This document shows positions 43,585 to 52,559 of a DNA stretch of 64,000 nt, one piece after another; position 1 is the first letter of the stretch; the number at the start of each line of letters is the position of its first letter. The stretch lies in assembly GCA_016871335.1 (NCBI GenBank), contig VFZF01000007.1, positions 1-64,000 of the forward strand, written 5' to 3'. The DNA is from Acidimicrobiia bacterium (GTDB lineage: Bacteria > Acidobacteriota > Vicinamibacteria > Vicinamibacterales > SCN-69-37). The notes beneath the pieces are model-generated. The model was not told the origin of the DNA and made no database searches. It saw nothing but the letters and a program-made list of their open reading frames with translations. The position numbers were made by a program, and so were the translations under genes.

Positions 43585-45966
43585 TCACCACTTCCACTCC
43601 AGCCCCAATATCGGAAAGAGCCCCTGCTGCTCCTGGAAGCGCACCGTATTGGTGCGGCGGTTCCACGTGTATGCAGAGAAATTCAGGCGGTTGGTGACAT
43701 TCTGCACGCCGAAGAACACCACCAAGGGCTTCGAGAAGTTGAAGGTGCGCTGGGCACGCAGATCGACCCGGAAGTAGGCCGGGGCTCTGGCGTCATTCAC
43801 CCTCGTCAGGTCGTAGATGCCGCGTCCCGCTGCCACTGACACGGTTTCATCAAACGGCGTGTACGGTCGGCCGCCCAGATAGGCCACACGCGTCGAGACC
43901 TGCCACTGGGTCGTCAGGTCCACGCCGCCCGACACATTCACGACAAGGGGATAATCAAACGAACCCGGCCGCAGCACGCCATCCAGCCCAGCCTGCCGCG
44001 AGCGCGCGATTGACACGTTCGCCTGGCCGAACCACCGTTGGCCCGGTGCACGCTCGATGAACAGTTCCACGCCCTCGGCGCGGCCACGTCCGGCGCTGGT
44101 CAGCGGGAACAAGACCTCGCGCACGTTGAACGTGTCGCCGACGTTGGCGAGTGACAGTGACGGGAATTGCGTCGAGACGGGATAGTCCTCGTACCGTTTG
44201 AGATAGCCCTCAAGTGTGATGCGCGTCAGTGCGTCCGGCTGGAACGAGAAGCCGGACACAACGTGATCGGCGCGCACGGGCTTGAGGCCGGCGTTCTCGG
44301 GGAACGCCGCCAGAAACAGAAAGAACGGCTGTTGGAAATAACGACCGGCGCTGGCGTTCCAGCGCACGCGGTCGGTCAACTGGACGCCGAGCCCAATGCG
44401 CGGGCTCACACGCCCATGGCCGGTGTACTGGTAGTGGTCGAAACGGAGACCGGTCGTCAGGTTCACGCGCGTCGTCACGTCCTTGGTCGCCTGCGCGTAC
44501 GCACCAGTCTGGTAGGCCGTGAACTGACGGTTGAGCGTGAACGCATTGATGCCCGGAACCGGCGAAAACGGACTGTCGTCACCCAGCGGGGAGCCCGTGT
44601 CGTAGTTGAGACGGAACGCCTTGAAGCTGCCACCCACCTGGAACTTCGTATTCCTTCCCATCAGCGGCACATAGGTCGTGAGGTCGTACTTGATGGTGGT
44701 TTCGCCTTCGCGCGACCCTTCCGTGAAGACCAGCGGCCCCTGCGCGATCAGATCGTCGACGGGCACACCGGGAAGAGGCACTCCGTCACGCACCAGGTCC
44801 TTCACCGTGGACGTGACTGACGCCTCCGAGTGGGAAACGCCAAGCAGGCCGACGCCACGTGTGCCAAACACCCGCTGCCAGTTGATACCCGTCGCGCTTC
44901 GCCAGCCGCGATACCGAATGTCAAAATCAGCGAGTCCCTCGTCGAGATCCGTCGTCTCCGTGAGACCGAGCCGAATGCGATCGATGCCGGTCACGTTGAC
45001 GACCCAGAGGCGATCGGCCGGGGTCAGGTCGTACACGGCTTTCGCATTCACCGTGTACAACACCGGCACACCGCCGAAGCCCACATCCTGCGTGAAGATG
45101 TCGAGAAAGCTGCGGCGAGCCGACACGATCCACGAGCCCTTGCCGCCACCGAGGGGCCCCTCTGCGATCGCACCTGCACCCGCAAAGCCGACAGTCCCCT
45201 TCGCGCGAAACCTCGTGCGGTCGCCTTCGCGCTGGGCAATCTGCAGCACGCTCGACACGCGATTGATGTAGGGCGCGGGGTACCCGCCCGTCAGGAACGT
45301 CACGTCCTGGATGAGTTCGGTGTCGAGAATGCTGACCGTGCCACCGGCCGATGCAAAGTTCGCGAACGCGTTGATGTTCGGAATCTCGATGTTGTCCACC
45401 ACGAACAGGTTCTCCAGCGGGCTGCCCCCGCGCACGATGATGTCGTTGCGGAAGTCGTTGGTGCCGATGACCACCCCTGGCAGCGTCTGCAGATACCGCG
45501 AGACATCCTGCAGCGCACCGGCGTTGGTGAGAATCTGGGTCGGACGAATCAGGAAGTTCGACGTCTTGACCTCCTCCGGCGCGACAAACGCCGAGGCTGT
45601 GACCGTCACGGTCTGGTCGAACTTCCCCGCCACGGGCTGCGGCAGCGTGACTGCGACCACTGCGTCCAGTCCGGCCCGCACCTCGATCGCATCACTCAGG
45701 ATCCGCGGTTCGCCAGGCGGCGTCAGTTCAAGCCGATACTGTCCCGCCCGGACATCGGCAATCCGAAATGCCCCCGCCTCGTCGGTCACGCCGCACTTGG
45801 TGGTCTCCGCCAGACACACCGTCACGGCCAGCGCAGGCTGCTTGTCATGACTGACCACCGTTCCCACAACAGCACCGACTCCTGTCGTGTCTTGAGCGAA
45901 CGAGTGAACAGGGAGAAAAAGAGACGAGACAAGAATTACCGGGGAGAAAAATTTAGCGATACGCAT
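43585..45966 (-). CDS. TonB-dependent outer-membrane receptor with CarboxypepD_reg domain
   Basis: 793 aa. A signal peptide (ends SFAQ, residue about 25) is followed by a carboxypeptidase-regulatory-like domain (about residues 30-110: GAFRIADVRAGQYRLEL). A plug has RYLQTLPGVVIGTNDFRN then RNDIIVRGGSPLENLFVVDN. A long beta-barrel ends in LGLEWKW, with the terminal aromatic needed for barrel assembly. It imports a bulky substrate, possibly peptide or polysaccharide, across the outer membrane. ATG 45966 is used; the longer upstream frame overlaps the PH-domain gene region. No ExbB/ExbD or TonB lies in the window. Confidence 0.92.
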   Translation of the reverse strand: MRIAKFFSPVILVSSLFLPVHSFAQDTTGVGAVVGTVVSHDKQPALAVTVCLAETTKCGVTDEAGAFRIADVRAGQYRLELTPPGEPRILSDAIEVRAGLDAVVAVTLPQPVAGKFDQTVTVTASAFVAPEEVKTSNFLIRPTQILTNAGALQDVSRYLQTLPGVVIGTNDFRNDIIVRGGSPLENLFVVDNIEIPNINAFANFASAGGTVSILDTELIQDVTFLTGGYPAPYINRVSSVLQIAQREGDRTRFRAKGTVGFAGAGAIAEGPLGGGKGSWIVSARRSFLDIFTQDVGFGGVPVLYTVNAKAVYDLTPADRLWVVNVTGIDRIRLGLTETTDLDEGLADFDIRYRGWRSATGINWQRVFGTRGVGLLGVSHSEASVTSTVKDLVRDGVPLPGVPVDDLIAQGPLVFTEGSREGETTIKYDLTTYVPLMGRNTKFQVGGSFKAFRLNYDTGSPLGDDSPFSPVPGINAFTLNRQFTAYQTGAYAQATKDVTTRVNLTTGLRFDHYQYTGHGRVSPRIGLGVQLTDRVRWNASAGRYFQQPFFLFLAAFPENAGLKPVRADHVVSGFSFQPDALTRITLEGYLKRYEDYPVSTQFPSLSLANVGDTFNVREVLFPLTSAGRGRAEGVELFIERAPGQRWFGQANVSIARSRQAGLDGVLRPGSFDYPLVVNVSGGVDLTTQWQVSTRVAYLGGRPYTPFDETVSVAAGRGIYDLTRVNDARAPAYFRVDLRAQRTFNFSKPLVVFFGVQNVTNRLNFSAYTWNRRTNTVRFQEQQGLFPILGLEWKW

Positions 45967-46024
45967 GGCACACAGGCTTACGTCACTCAACGAGGATCGG
46001 TTGCGTCGCACGGTGCACCGAGCA

Positions 46025-47494
46025 CTACCACCGATAGGTGGTTGCCGCCGCCTGCGCGGCGAGCGCCGTGCGCAGGTCTTCCGCGACGTCCCGCGGGAGA
46101 TACGGCACATCGACCTGATGGTCACCTGCTCCGGCGGTATCAACAGCCACAGAAGCCATCTGCCACCGGCGGTCAAAGGGCGACTCGTGGAGGGACACGG
46201 ACTGCACTTTGGGAATCGGCACGACCGTGATGGCCTTCCACAACCAGCCGCTCTTGAAATACACCGCATGGTCCGACCTCGACCAGCCGAGGTTCTTCAC
46301 GTACTGATGGGCCGCAATGGCGCCCCACACGCCGAGCACCGCCACCATCCCCGCCACCCACACATCGTCGAGCCAGAATGTGGAGACGCCGCCCAGCACA
46401 ACCGCGCGGTACACAGCGAGCCGGATTCGGCGGACGCGGGCGCGGGGATCGGCAGGAGCCCACTCGACAGCTCCCAGGTCCACATCCGGCAACAAGCCCC
46501 GAACAAACGCGGGCACGTCGTCGTTACGGATGATTGGGGCGATCCAGTCGCGCTCGGCTCCGCCAGGAGAGGCGCCACCACCGCCGGCCGTGTCCACCCG
46601 AATGGCCGCACGCTTTGTGAGCAGGTAGCCGGGGCCGCGAACGATCTTCACGGCCTGCACCCGTCGGAGAGGAATTGTGGCCGTGACCTTCGTCAATCCG
46701 CCATATTCGGTGAAGAGCTCCGCGCCACGGCGAGTGAGCGTGAAGCCATGGAGTCGCAACACCGCCCACGCGACTGAGAGAATCGGCGACACGACAAACA
46801 ACCCGGCGGCGATGGCGGCCACGATGGTCCACGAGGTCTGCGGCAACGTCTCGAAGCGATCCATCAGGCCCGCTTCCCACAACAGACCCGAGGCGGCACC
46901 GATCACGACCCAGCCGCGATTGTCGAGCAAGCCCGACAGTGCCGTCTCACGAACCGGCAGTTGAAGGATGGTCTCCGCCGCCACGGGCGCGACAGGAGCC
47001 ACCTCCACAACCTCAGGAGCGGGGACCTCGCCCCCGACGGTTGGTGTCGCAGCAGTCGCAGCTCGTTTGCCCGCAAACACCCGCGCCCGCATTTCCTCGA
47101 GGGCTTCAAACGGCAGCACACTGAGCGTCGCCTCGGCTTCGCCGCCGGTACCGGTCTGCACATTCACGTCAACGACGTTGAACATGCGATGAAAGACGTT
47201 CTGCTTCGCGTCCACGCTCTGGATGCGCGCGTATGGAATATGCCGCTCGTTCTTGAAGAACACTCCCGTACGCACAACCAGTTCGGTCTCGTCGTACCGG
47301 TAGGTGGATGCCCAGTAGCGCGCGATCGCCATCGCGAGGCCGGGAATCATGAAGATCAGAATCCAGTTCTGGACGTCGCCGCCGCGTTGACGAGCGGTGA
47401 ATGTGGCGAAGATGATCGGCGCCAGAAAATTGCGGAGTTCGCCCCCGAGCGCGAAGAGTACCGTCAGGGGATGGAAGCGCTGATCAGACGGCAT
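46025..47494 (-). CDS. YdbT-like membrane protein with multiple bacterial PH domains
   Basis: 489 aa from ATG 47494 (a GTG one codon before is possible). Contains repeated bPH_2 (DUF304) modules: first YRYDETELVVRTGVFFKNER and IPYARIQSVDAKQNVFHRMF; a second near residues 245-275; a third, weaker, near 410-470. Hydrophobic segments between them anchor it. YdbS/YdbT pairs sit in the membrane and in Bacillus confer resistance to certain peptides. Overlaps the YdbS-like gene by 11 bp and follows it, so the two act as one unit. Confidence 0.85.
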   Translation of the reverse strand: MPSDQRFHPLTVLFALGGELRNFLAPIIFATFTARQRGGDVQNWILIFMIPGLAMAIARYWASTYRYDETELVVRTGVFFKNERHIPYARIQSVDAKQNVFHRMFNVVDVNVQTGTGGEAEATLSVLPFEALEEMRARVFAGKRAATAATPTVGGEVPAPEVVEVAPVAPVAAETILQLPVRETALSGLLDNRGWVVIGAASGLLWEAGLMDRFETLPQTSWTIVAAIAAGLFVVSPILSVAWAVLRLHGFTLTRRGAELFTEYGGLTKVTATIPLRRVQAVKIVRGPGYLLTKRAAIRVDTAGGGGASPGGAERDWIAPIIRNDDVPAFVRGLLPDVDLGAVEWAPADPRARVRRIRLAVYRAVVLGGVSTFWLDDVWVAGMVAVLGVWGAIAAHQYVKNLGWSRSDHAVYFKSGWLWKAITVVPIPKVQSVSLHESPFDRRWQMASVAVDTAGAGDHQVDVPYLPRDVAEDLRTALAAQAAATTYRW

Positions 47495-47963
47495 CACGTC
47501 CGTCGTGCGGCAGCAGTTGATCGCGCAGGCTCAGGGCGGTCTCCCGGCTCAGCCCGGGCAGCCCCACCCGGGCATGTTCCGTCCCCGCCGTGTGCACCAC
47601 CAGCGTGCTCAGGCCGTGACTGCGTTCCAGCGGCCCCTGCGACACGTCCGTATGCTGCACGCGGGACCTCGGCACGTTGATGATGCGGCGCCACACCACC
47701 CCCCGCCGAATCTCCAGCCCCTCGTCATCCAGCTTGTAGGACGCGTGCCGGTACGCGATGACCGGCCACTGCCACAACCACCCGGCCAGCCCCGCCGTGA
47801 GGGCCAACCAGGCTCCGGCTACGACGATCATCAGCCGCCAGCCCGGCCGCACCGAAAAGCCCAGGATGCCGAGGATGATGAACAGGTTCACGGACAGGAC
47901 GCCGGTAAAAACCAGGCCCATCATCCGGCGGACATCGATGATGCGAGGATCCAGAGGGTTCAC
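47484..47963 (-). CDS. YdbS-like membrane protein with a bacterial PH domain
   Basis: 159 aa from GTG 47963 (VNPLDPRIID), the same length as Bacillus YdbS. Two membrane helices (about residues 14-30 and 36-58) are followed by a bPH_2 domain: YRHASYKLDDEGLEIRRGVV, INVPRSRVQHTDVSQGPLER and GLSTLVVHTAG. A longer frame reaching to 48176 overlaps the divergent nifJ fragment and is rejected. First of the YdbS-YdbT pair. Confidence 0.85.
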   Translation of the reverse strand: MNPLDPRIIDVRRMMGLVFTGVLSVNLFIILGILGFSVRPGWRLMIVVAGAWLALTAGLAGWLWQWPVIAYRHASYKLDDEGLEIRRGVVWRRIINVPRSRVQHTDVSQGPLERSHGLSTLVVHTAGTEHARVGLPGLSRETALSLRDQLLPHDGRDAV

Positions 47964-48102
47964 GCCCGGCCATTTTCGCCGAAAAAGTCTCCCGACGTCT
48001 TTTTGTAGCGGGATTTTCCCCTCCTCCCAACGACGCCACCCTCGGGGCCGCTCTGCCGGGGCGTGATTCACCCGGGCATGGATTTCGCACAACCACGGTT
48101 CC

Positions 48103-48757
48103 ATGGCCCGCCCCTGGATCACCGTAGACGGTAACGAAGCAGTCGCCCTGGTCGCCCACCGCACCAACGAAGTCATCGCGATCTACCCGATCACCCCATC
48201 CTCCGGCATGGGCGAACTGGCCGATGAGTGGTCGTCCAAGGGGCGGCCGAACATCTGGGGGCAGGTGCCGACCGTCGTGGAGATGCAGTCGGAAGGCGGC
48301 GCGGCTGGTGCCGTCCATGGCGCGCTGCAGACCAGCGCGTTGTCGACCACGTTCACGGCGAGTCAGGGGCTGCTCCTGATGATCCCGAACCTCTACAAGA
48401 TCGTCGGGGAGCTGACCCCGTTCACGATTCACGTGACCGCCCGCACCATCGCCACCCATGCCCTGTCGATCTTCGGGGATCACTCGGACGTGATGGCCTG
48501 CAGGCAGACAGGCATTGCGATGTTGTCGTCGCACACCGTGCAGGAAGCCCACGACTTCGCGTGTATCGCACAAGCGGCGACGCTCGCATCACGCATCCCG
48601 GTGATGCACTTCTTCGACGGCTTCAGGACGTCGCACGAAATCGCCCGGATCGAGACGCTGACTGACGAAGACCTGCGGGCGATGTTGCCGGACGAGCAGA
48701 TCGCGGCACATCGCGAACGCGCGCTCTCGCCGGACCATCCCGCCCTGCGCGGAACGG
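48103..48757 (+). pseudogene. nifJ: Truncated pyruvate:ferredoxin (flavodoxin) oxidoreductase, N-terminal 220 residues only
   Basis: MARPWITVDGNEAVALVAHR, then VIAIYPITPSSGMGELADEW and VEMQSEGGAAGAVHGALQ, is domain I of pyruvate:ferredoxin oxidoreductase, including the substrate-side TPSS loop. Homology continues to ALSPDHPALRGTA, where full-length enzymes go on for about 950 residues more. Here it breaks off around 48755, at the 3' end of the cyanophycinase-like gene. The frame stays open further only because it reads antisense to that gene. Cannot make a working enzyme. A genomic rearrangement or an assembly join is likely. Confidence 0.88.
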
Positions 48758-48759
48758 CC

Positions 48760-49638
48760 CTACTGGCGACCAACGCCAAGTTTCTCGATCTTCCGCGCCT
48801 GCATGTTGTAGACATCACCGGGCGACAACACGATGTACGGCTTCTCCCACGGCTGGTAAAGCCGCGTGTTGTCGTGCACGGTCACCTTCCACTTGCCCAT
48901 CACTTCAAACGTGTCGCCGGTGACGACGATGGCGGTGCCTTCGGAGAGACCGATACCCAGCAGGTTCGGGAATTTGGCGATGACCGGGATGAGGTCGTCC
49001 CAGCGGTTGCGCGCATTGATGTGCTGGTCGATCGCGGACTTGCGCAGGAACTCGAAGCCCTTCTGGTGGTTGGGCTCCTGCGTCATCATCACATTCGGTC
49101 CGGACGTGTCACCGCGCACGAGATATTCGCCCTGAATCGTCGCGCCGGCCGAACTGCCCGCGATCACGCCTCCACGCGCGAGCACATCGTGGAACGCCTT
49201 GTACGTTCTCGTCCCGGCATACGAATCCACGATGTTCCACTGACGACCGCCATTGAACCAGACCGCATCGGCGTCGCGCAGGATGGACGCACATTCCTCG
49301 GTGTCGGCCACCTTCGGATCGTGCGTGTGCAGCATCCGCACGTGCTTGAGGCCTCGCTTCACCCAGGACGCGACGACCTGCTCTTCGCTGTAGGGACGCA
49401 CGGTGCCGTCGGCGTTCCGGTTGCCCCCGGCTGTTGGGACAATCACGAACTTCTTCTCGACGCCGCCCGCAATCTCGATGAAGCGCTCGACGATGCCCGT
49501 GCCGTCGGTGGAGCCGCCACCAACGATGACGAGGGTGCCTCTGGGGGGACCGTACTGCGGTGCCGCCGCCTGACGTGCCGACAGCGGCAAGGCCATCGTC
49601 AGCAGCAGTGGAGCGAGGAGCAGGGACTTGAGTCTCAT
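48760..49638 (-). CDS. Secreted cyanophycinase-like peptidase (S51/DJ-1 fold)
   Basis: 292 aa. Signal peptide (ends LSARQ), then GTLVIVGGGSTDGTGIVERF, VIVPTAGGN, WFNGGRQWNIVD and the nucleophile serine in GVIAGSSAGATIQGE. These are the marks of S51-type peptidases, which hydrolyse Asp-containing or beta-linked peptides; cyanophycin itself is not implied. TAGGAT is 6 nt before the ATG. Its 3' end is flush with the truncated nifJ, so a few native C-terminal residues may be missing. No cyanophycin synthetase lies in the window. Confidence 0.87.
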   Translation of the reverse strand: MRLKSLLLAPLLLTMALPLSARQAAAPQYGPPRGTLVIVGGGSTDGTGIVERFIEIAGGVEKKFVIVPTAGGNRNADGTVRPYSEEQVVASWVKRGLKHVRMLHTHDPKVADTEECASILRDADAVWFNGGRQWNIVDSYAGTRTYKAFHDVLARGGVIAGSSAGATIQGEYLVRGDTSGPNVMMTQEPNHQKGFEFLRKSAIDQHINARNRWDDLIPVIAKFPNLLGIGLSEGTAIVVTGDTFEVMGKWKVTVHDNTRLYQPWEKPYIVLSPGDVYNMQARKIEKLGVGRQ

Positions 49639-49665
49639 GCCGGAATCCTATCCGACAAGAGCAGA

Positions 49666-49734
49666 TTCACAACGAGATACGGGGTTGAGCGGCACTCAAC
49701 CCCTCACCTCAGGCCCTCCATGTCTCGTTGTGAA
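49666..49734. terminator. Nested inverted repeat between cyanophycinase start and argH end
   Basis: Outer arms TTCACAACGAGA (49666-49677) and TCTCGTTGTGAA (49723-49734) enclose inner arms GGGGTTGAG (49681-49689) and CTCAACCCC (49695-49703), all perfect. It lies downstream of argH and upstream of the cyanophycinase start, so it can terminate the argR-argH transcript. No T-run is present; it may also be a dispersed element. Confidence 0.6.
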
Positions 49735-49756
49735 CCTGAACTGCCGTCTCCGTGCC

Positions 49757-51139
49757 TCAGCGCCTCCCTGTGATCCAGGCCTTCGTTTCAGCCAGCGCGG
49801 CTGCCACAGGTGCGGGGCCGGTGGACTGGGGCGTGCGCCGCGCGCGGACGGCGGCCTCCGGTGTGATCGCCTTGAAGACACCGTCTTCGAAGACGTCGTG
49901 GTACGCGCGCCAGTCGGCAAGCGTCAGTGCCGAGAAGTCGCGACCTGACTCGTAGAGGTCGCGCACGATCTTGCCGGACACTTCGTGCGCGGTGCGGAAC
50001 GGCAGGCCACGACCGACGAGGTAGTCGGCCACTTCGGTCGCAAGCAGTAATCCCGACGCAGCCTGGCGCATCACCGCAGGCCGCGGCGTCAATGTGCGCA
50101 CGACAGCCGCGCAGGTCATCAGACACCCCGCGAGATCGTCTTCGGCGCCAAACGCCAGCGCTTTGTCTTCCTGCAGGTCCTTGTTGTACCCAAGCGGCAG
50201 CCCCTTCATCGTGGCCATCCAGCCCGACAGCACACCAATCGCGCGCCCGGCTTTGCCGCGCACCAATTCCATCGGATCGGGGTTCTTCTTCTGCGGCATC
50301 AGGCTCGAACCCGTTGCCACTTCATCGGCCAACTCGAAGAAGCCGAACTCCTCGCTGGTGAAGAGAATCACGTCCTCCGCCAGCCGGCTGAGCCGCGTCA
50401 TGCACATCGCGCAGGCGTACATGAAGGAGGCGACGAAGTCGCGGTCGCCAGAAGTATCGATGCTGTTAAGCGTGACTCGCGAAAATCCGAGTGTTTCCGC
50501 CAGGAACGCCGTGTCGATCGGGTAACTCGTGCCGGCGATTGCTCCAGAGCCCAGGGGCATCAAATCCGCTTCGTGCCGCGCGGCCTCGAGTCGATCCCAG
50601 TCCCGCCGCAGCGCTGCGGCGTACGACAGCCACACATGCGTCACGAGCACCGGTTGCGCGCGACGCAGGTGCGTGTACGACGGCATGGTGGCATCACCCG
50701 CGCGCTCGGCCTGCGCCACCATGGCCTCGATCACCGACACCACGGCGCGTTGCAGCACAGGGATGCGACGCCGGAGGTAGAGGCGGAAGTCGACCGACAC
50801 CTGTTCGTTGCGGGATCGCCCGGTGTGCAGCCGTTTGCCCGCATCGCCAATCCGCGCGACGAGTTCGCGTTCCACAAACGCATGCACATCCTCATCGTCG
50901 GCCCGATCCAACATGGCGGGGTCGGCGTGGACTGCGGCACGCACGGCGTCGAGGCCTGAAACGATCGCCTCTGTGTCGACGGGCGTGAGCACGCCGGCGC
51001 GCCCAAGAGCCTGCGCCCACGCGCGACTGCCGGTGATGTCATCGTCGATCAGCCGTTTGTCAACGGGCAGTGACTTGCCGAAGTCGAAGACTTCGGCGTT
51101 GGGGGCATTGTCGAATCGTCCACTCCAGAGGTTCGTCAT
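49757..51139 (-). CDS. argH: Argininosuccinate lyase
   Basis: 460 aa. Splits argininosuccinate to arginine and fumarate, the last arginine step. The fumarase/aspartase-superfamily signature GSSLMPQKKNPDPMEL, the helical core HTGRSRNEQVSVDFRLYL and SYTHLRRAQPVLVTHVW are intact. ATG 51139 (TNLWSGRF) is used; upstream in-frame codons lie in the argG-like gene. It follows the argG-like gene by 5 bp. Its intact motifs imply argininosuccinate is made somewhere, which bears on the degenerate ArgG next to it. Confidence 0.95.
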   Translation of the reverse strand: MTNLWSGRFDNAPNAEVFDFGKSLPVDKRLIDDDITGSRAWAQALGRAGVLTPVDTEAIVSGLDAVRAAVHADPAMLDRADDEDVHAFVERELVARIGDAGKRLHTGRSRNEQVSVDFRLYLRRRIPVLQRAVVSVIEAMVAQAERAGDATMPSYTHLRRAQPVLVTHVWLSYAAALRRDWDRLEAARHEADLMPLGSGAIAGTSYPIDTAFLAETLGFSRVTLNSIDTSGDRDFVASFMYACAMCMTRLSRLAEDVILFTSEEFGFFELADEVATGSSLMPQKKNPDPMELVRGKAGRAIGVLSGWMATMKGLPLGYNKDLQEDKALAFGAEDDLAGCLMTCAAVVRTLTPRPAVMRQAASGLLLATEVADYLVGRGLPFRTAHEVSGKIVRDLYESGRDFSALTLADWRAYHDVFEDGVFKAITPEAAVRARRTPQSTGPAPVAAALAETKAWITGRR

Positions 51140-51144
51140 CCGGC

Positions 51145-52044
51145 CTACTTCGCCTCGCCATGAAAACACGTGAATCGTACGGTGCCGTCCCCACTGCCGA
51201 GTACGGTGAGCGCCTGATGCAACACCGTGGAGGCTGGTGCCTCCTCAAGCGTGCGTGGCCGGACGCCCGCGAGCGCCGGATGATCGAGGCGCCCGATCCC
51301 GTGCGCGCCGGCGATTGTATCGAGGGAGACGATGAGGTCGACCAGCCGCAGTTCGACGCTGTTCAACGCGACGGGCACACCGCGCGCAAACGTGATCTCC
51401 ACCGCCGCCGGCTCAACCGCCCAGTCTGCAACCGACCGCGTCATGGTGAACAGATCATTGGGCGGCTCCGCGGCCGGATCGTCCAGCACGTCACTGGTTA
51501 CGGCGCGTCCCCACAAGTTGCGGACTTCCATCACGTGCCGGATGGAGGCCGACGGCAGGGGAATGCCGCGGGCCTTGCCAAACTCGATGAGAGCGGGCAC
51601 ATCCATGCCCCATTCACGCGCGGGCGCGAGGAGCGGCACGTCGATACCCGCCGCGACAAACGCCGCCTCAAGACCCACGGGGTCCGAGGATGGGAACGCG
51701 CTGCCGTGCGCCACAGCGGCGGCACCCTCGATGCGCGCGACTTCCAGCGTGTGTTTCGCAATGAACGGACGTACGAGCGCGGCGGCTCGCGGCTGATCAG
51801 GAGGCAATGCCCACGTCGCAGCCACAGCATCACGGGCAAAGGTGATCCGCGCGTCGAGTACATGTGCGCGCGTGGCGCCAATACCCAGCGCCCGATCACG
51901 CACATCATTGAGGTCGCGGCCCTGGCCGAGATCCACGGTCACCGTGGCCACCTCTTCCGCCCCCTGCTCGAGCAACCACGCCAACGCCGCCGAGGTCACA
52001 AGATCCCCCGAATACGACAGCACCACCCGTTGTCCTTTGATCAC
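51145..52044 (-). CDS. argG: Argininosuccinate-synthase-related protein, catalytic motifs degenerate and C-terminus shortened
   Basis: 299 aa against about 400 for ArgG. The fold is recognisable: VVLSYSG, TVDLGQGRDLNDVRDRALGI, ARPFIAKH-like LVRPFIAKHTLEVARIEGA, NLWGRAVTSDVLDD, EAPASTVLHQAL. But the ATP P-loop YSGGLDTS reads YSGDLVTS, and the substrate loop GxGNDQxRF is replaced by SAFPSSDPVGLE. About 70 residues before the final strand are missing. It is very unlikely to join citrulline and aspartate. It sits between argR (GTGA overlap) and argH, so is expressed with the pathway. A regulatory or other role is possible; a true argG may be elsewhere. Confidence 0.8.
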   Translation of the reverse strand: MIKGQRVVLSYSGDLVTSAALAWLLEQGAEEVATVTVDLGQGRDLNDVRDRALGIGATRAHVLDARITFARDAVAATWALPPDQPRAAALVRPFIAKHTLEVARIEGAAAVAHGSAFPSSDPVGLEAAFVAAGIDVPLLAPAREWGMDVPALIEFGKARGIPLPSASIRHVMEVRNLWGRAVTSDVLDDPAAEPPNDLFTMTRSVADWAVEPAAVEITFARGVPVALNSVELRLVDLIVSLDTIAGAHGIGRLDHPALAGVRPRTLEEAPASTVLHQALTVLGSGDGTVRFTCFHGEAK

Positions 52045-52490
52045 TTCCGCACTTCCTCGTTCCAGCGCCTTTCGATCGCCGCGGCGGCCTCGGCCCCGCG
52101 ACACACAATCAGAATCGTGTCGTCGCCGGCGATCGTGCCGGCGATTTCGCTGAGCTTCACCCGATCGATCAACACCGCGACACTTTGCGCCTGGCCAGGG
52201 TCCGTCCGCAGGATGACCATGGCGTCCACCCGCTCGAGCCCACGGACGAGCGTACCGATGGCCCGTCGCAGCTGATCTTCCGTGGCCGGGCTGCTTCGCT
52301 CCATCCCTGGCCGTTCGTAGGCGCCGTCTCCGGCCCGCTTGACCAGCCCTAACTCCTTGAGATCACGGGAGATAGTGGCCTGGGTGGCCTCGATGCCCTT
52401 CTCCGCCAGCCGCACGCGCAACTCCTCCTGGGAGGCGACTGCTTCCTGATCAATGACGGAGAGAATCTGCGATTGGCGCCAAGCTTTCAT
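52041..52490 (-). CDS. argR: Arginine repressor ArgR
   Basis: 149 aa. N-terminal winged helix with SQEELRVRLAEKGIEATQAT then ISRDLKELGLVK. The C-terminal arginine-binding hexamerisation domain ends with GTIAGDDTILIVCR. It represses arginine synthesis genes when arginine is plentiful. Its own start lies by an ARG-box-like site, and a TATAAT (minus strand, 52513-52518) lies 22 nt before the ATG. It overlaps the argG-like gene start (GTGA), so argR, argG-like and argH are one autoregulated unit. Confidence 0.93.
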   Translation of the reverse strand: MKAWRQSQILSVIDQEAVASQEELRVRLAEKGIEATQATISRDLKELGLVKRAGDGAYERPGMERSSPATEDQLRRAIGTLVRGLERVDAMVILRTDPGQAQSVAVLIDRVKLSEIAGTIAGDDTILIVCRGAEAAAAIERRWNEEVRK

Positions 52491-52503
52491 AGATATTCAA
52501 CCA
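52488..52503. promoter_or_regulatory. ARG-box-like ArgR site at the argR start
   Basis: On the minus strand the site reads TTGAATATCTATGAAA: left half TGAATAT matches the ARG box exactly, right half is weaker. It overlaps the argR start codon and lies just downstream of the TATAAT (52513-52518), so bound ArgR would block its own gene. Confidence 0.55.
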
Positions 52504-52559
52504 AAGGCCGTTATTATACACGCTTCAGTTGACCTTACGCGTATACTTACACGGTCACG

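Noticed and set aside
44830-46230. 466-codon rightward frame over the TonB receptor
   Set aside because: Shadow of the receptor gene; composition unlike protein.
47964-48176. Longer start for the YdbS-like gene
   Set aside because: The extension overlaps the divergent nifJ fragment, and GTG 47963 gives the exact family length.
48758-49773. Extension of the nifJ fragment as a 556-residue fusion protein
   Set aside because: Beyond about residue 220 the frame only reads antisense to the cyanophycinase-like gene; no oxidoreductase motifs follow.
52529-52547. TTGACC plus TATACT as a sigma-70 promoter for argC
   Set aside because: Only 7 bp separate the hexamers, too short for a -35/-10 pair; only the TATACT is kept as a likely -10.
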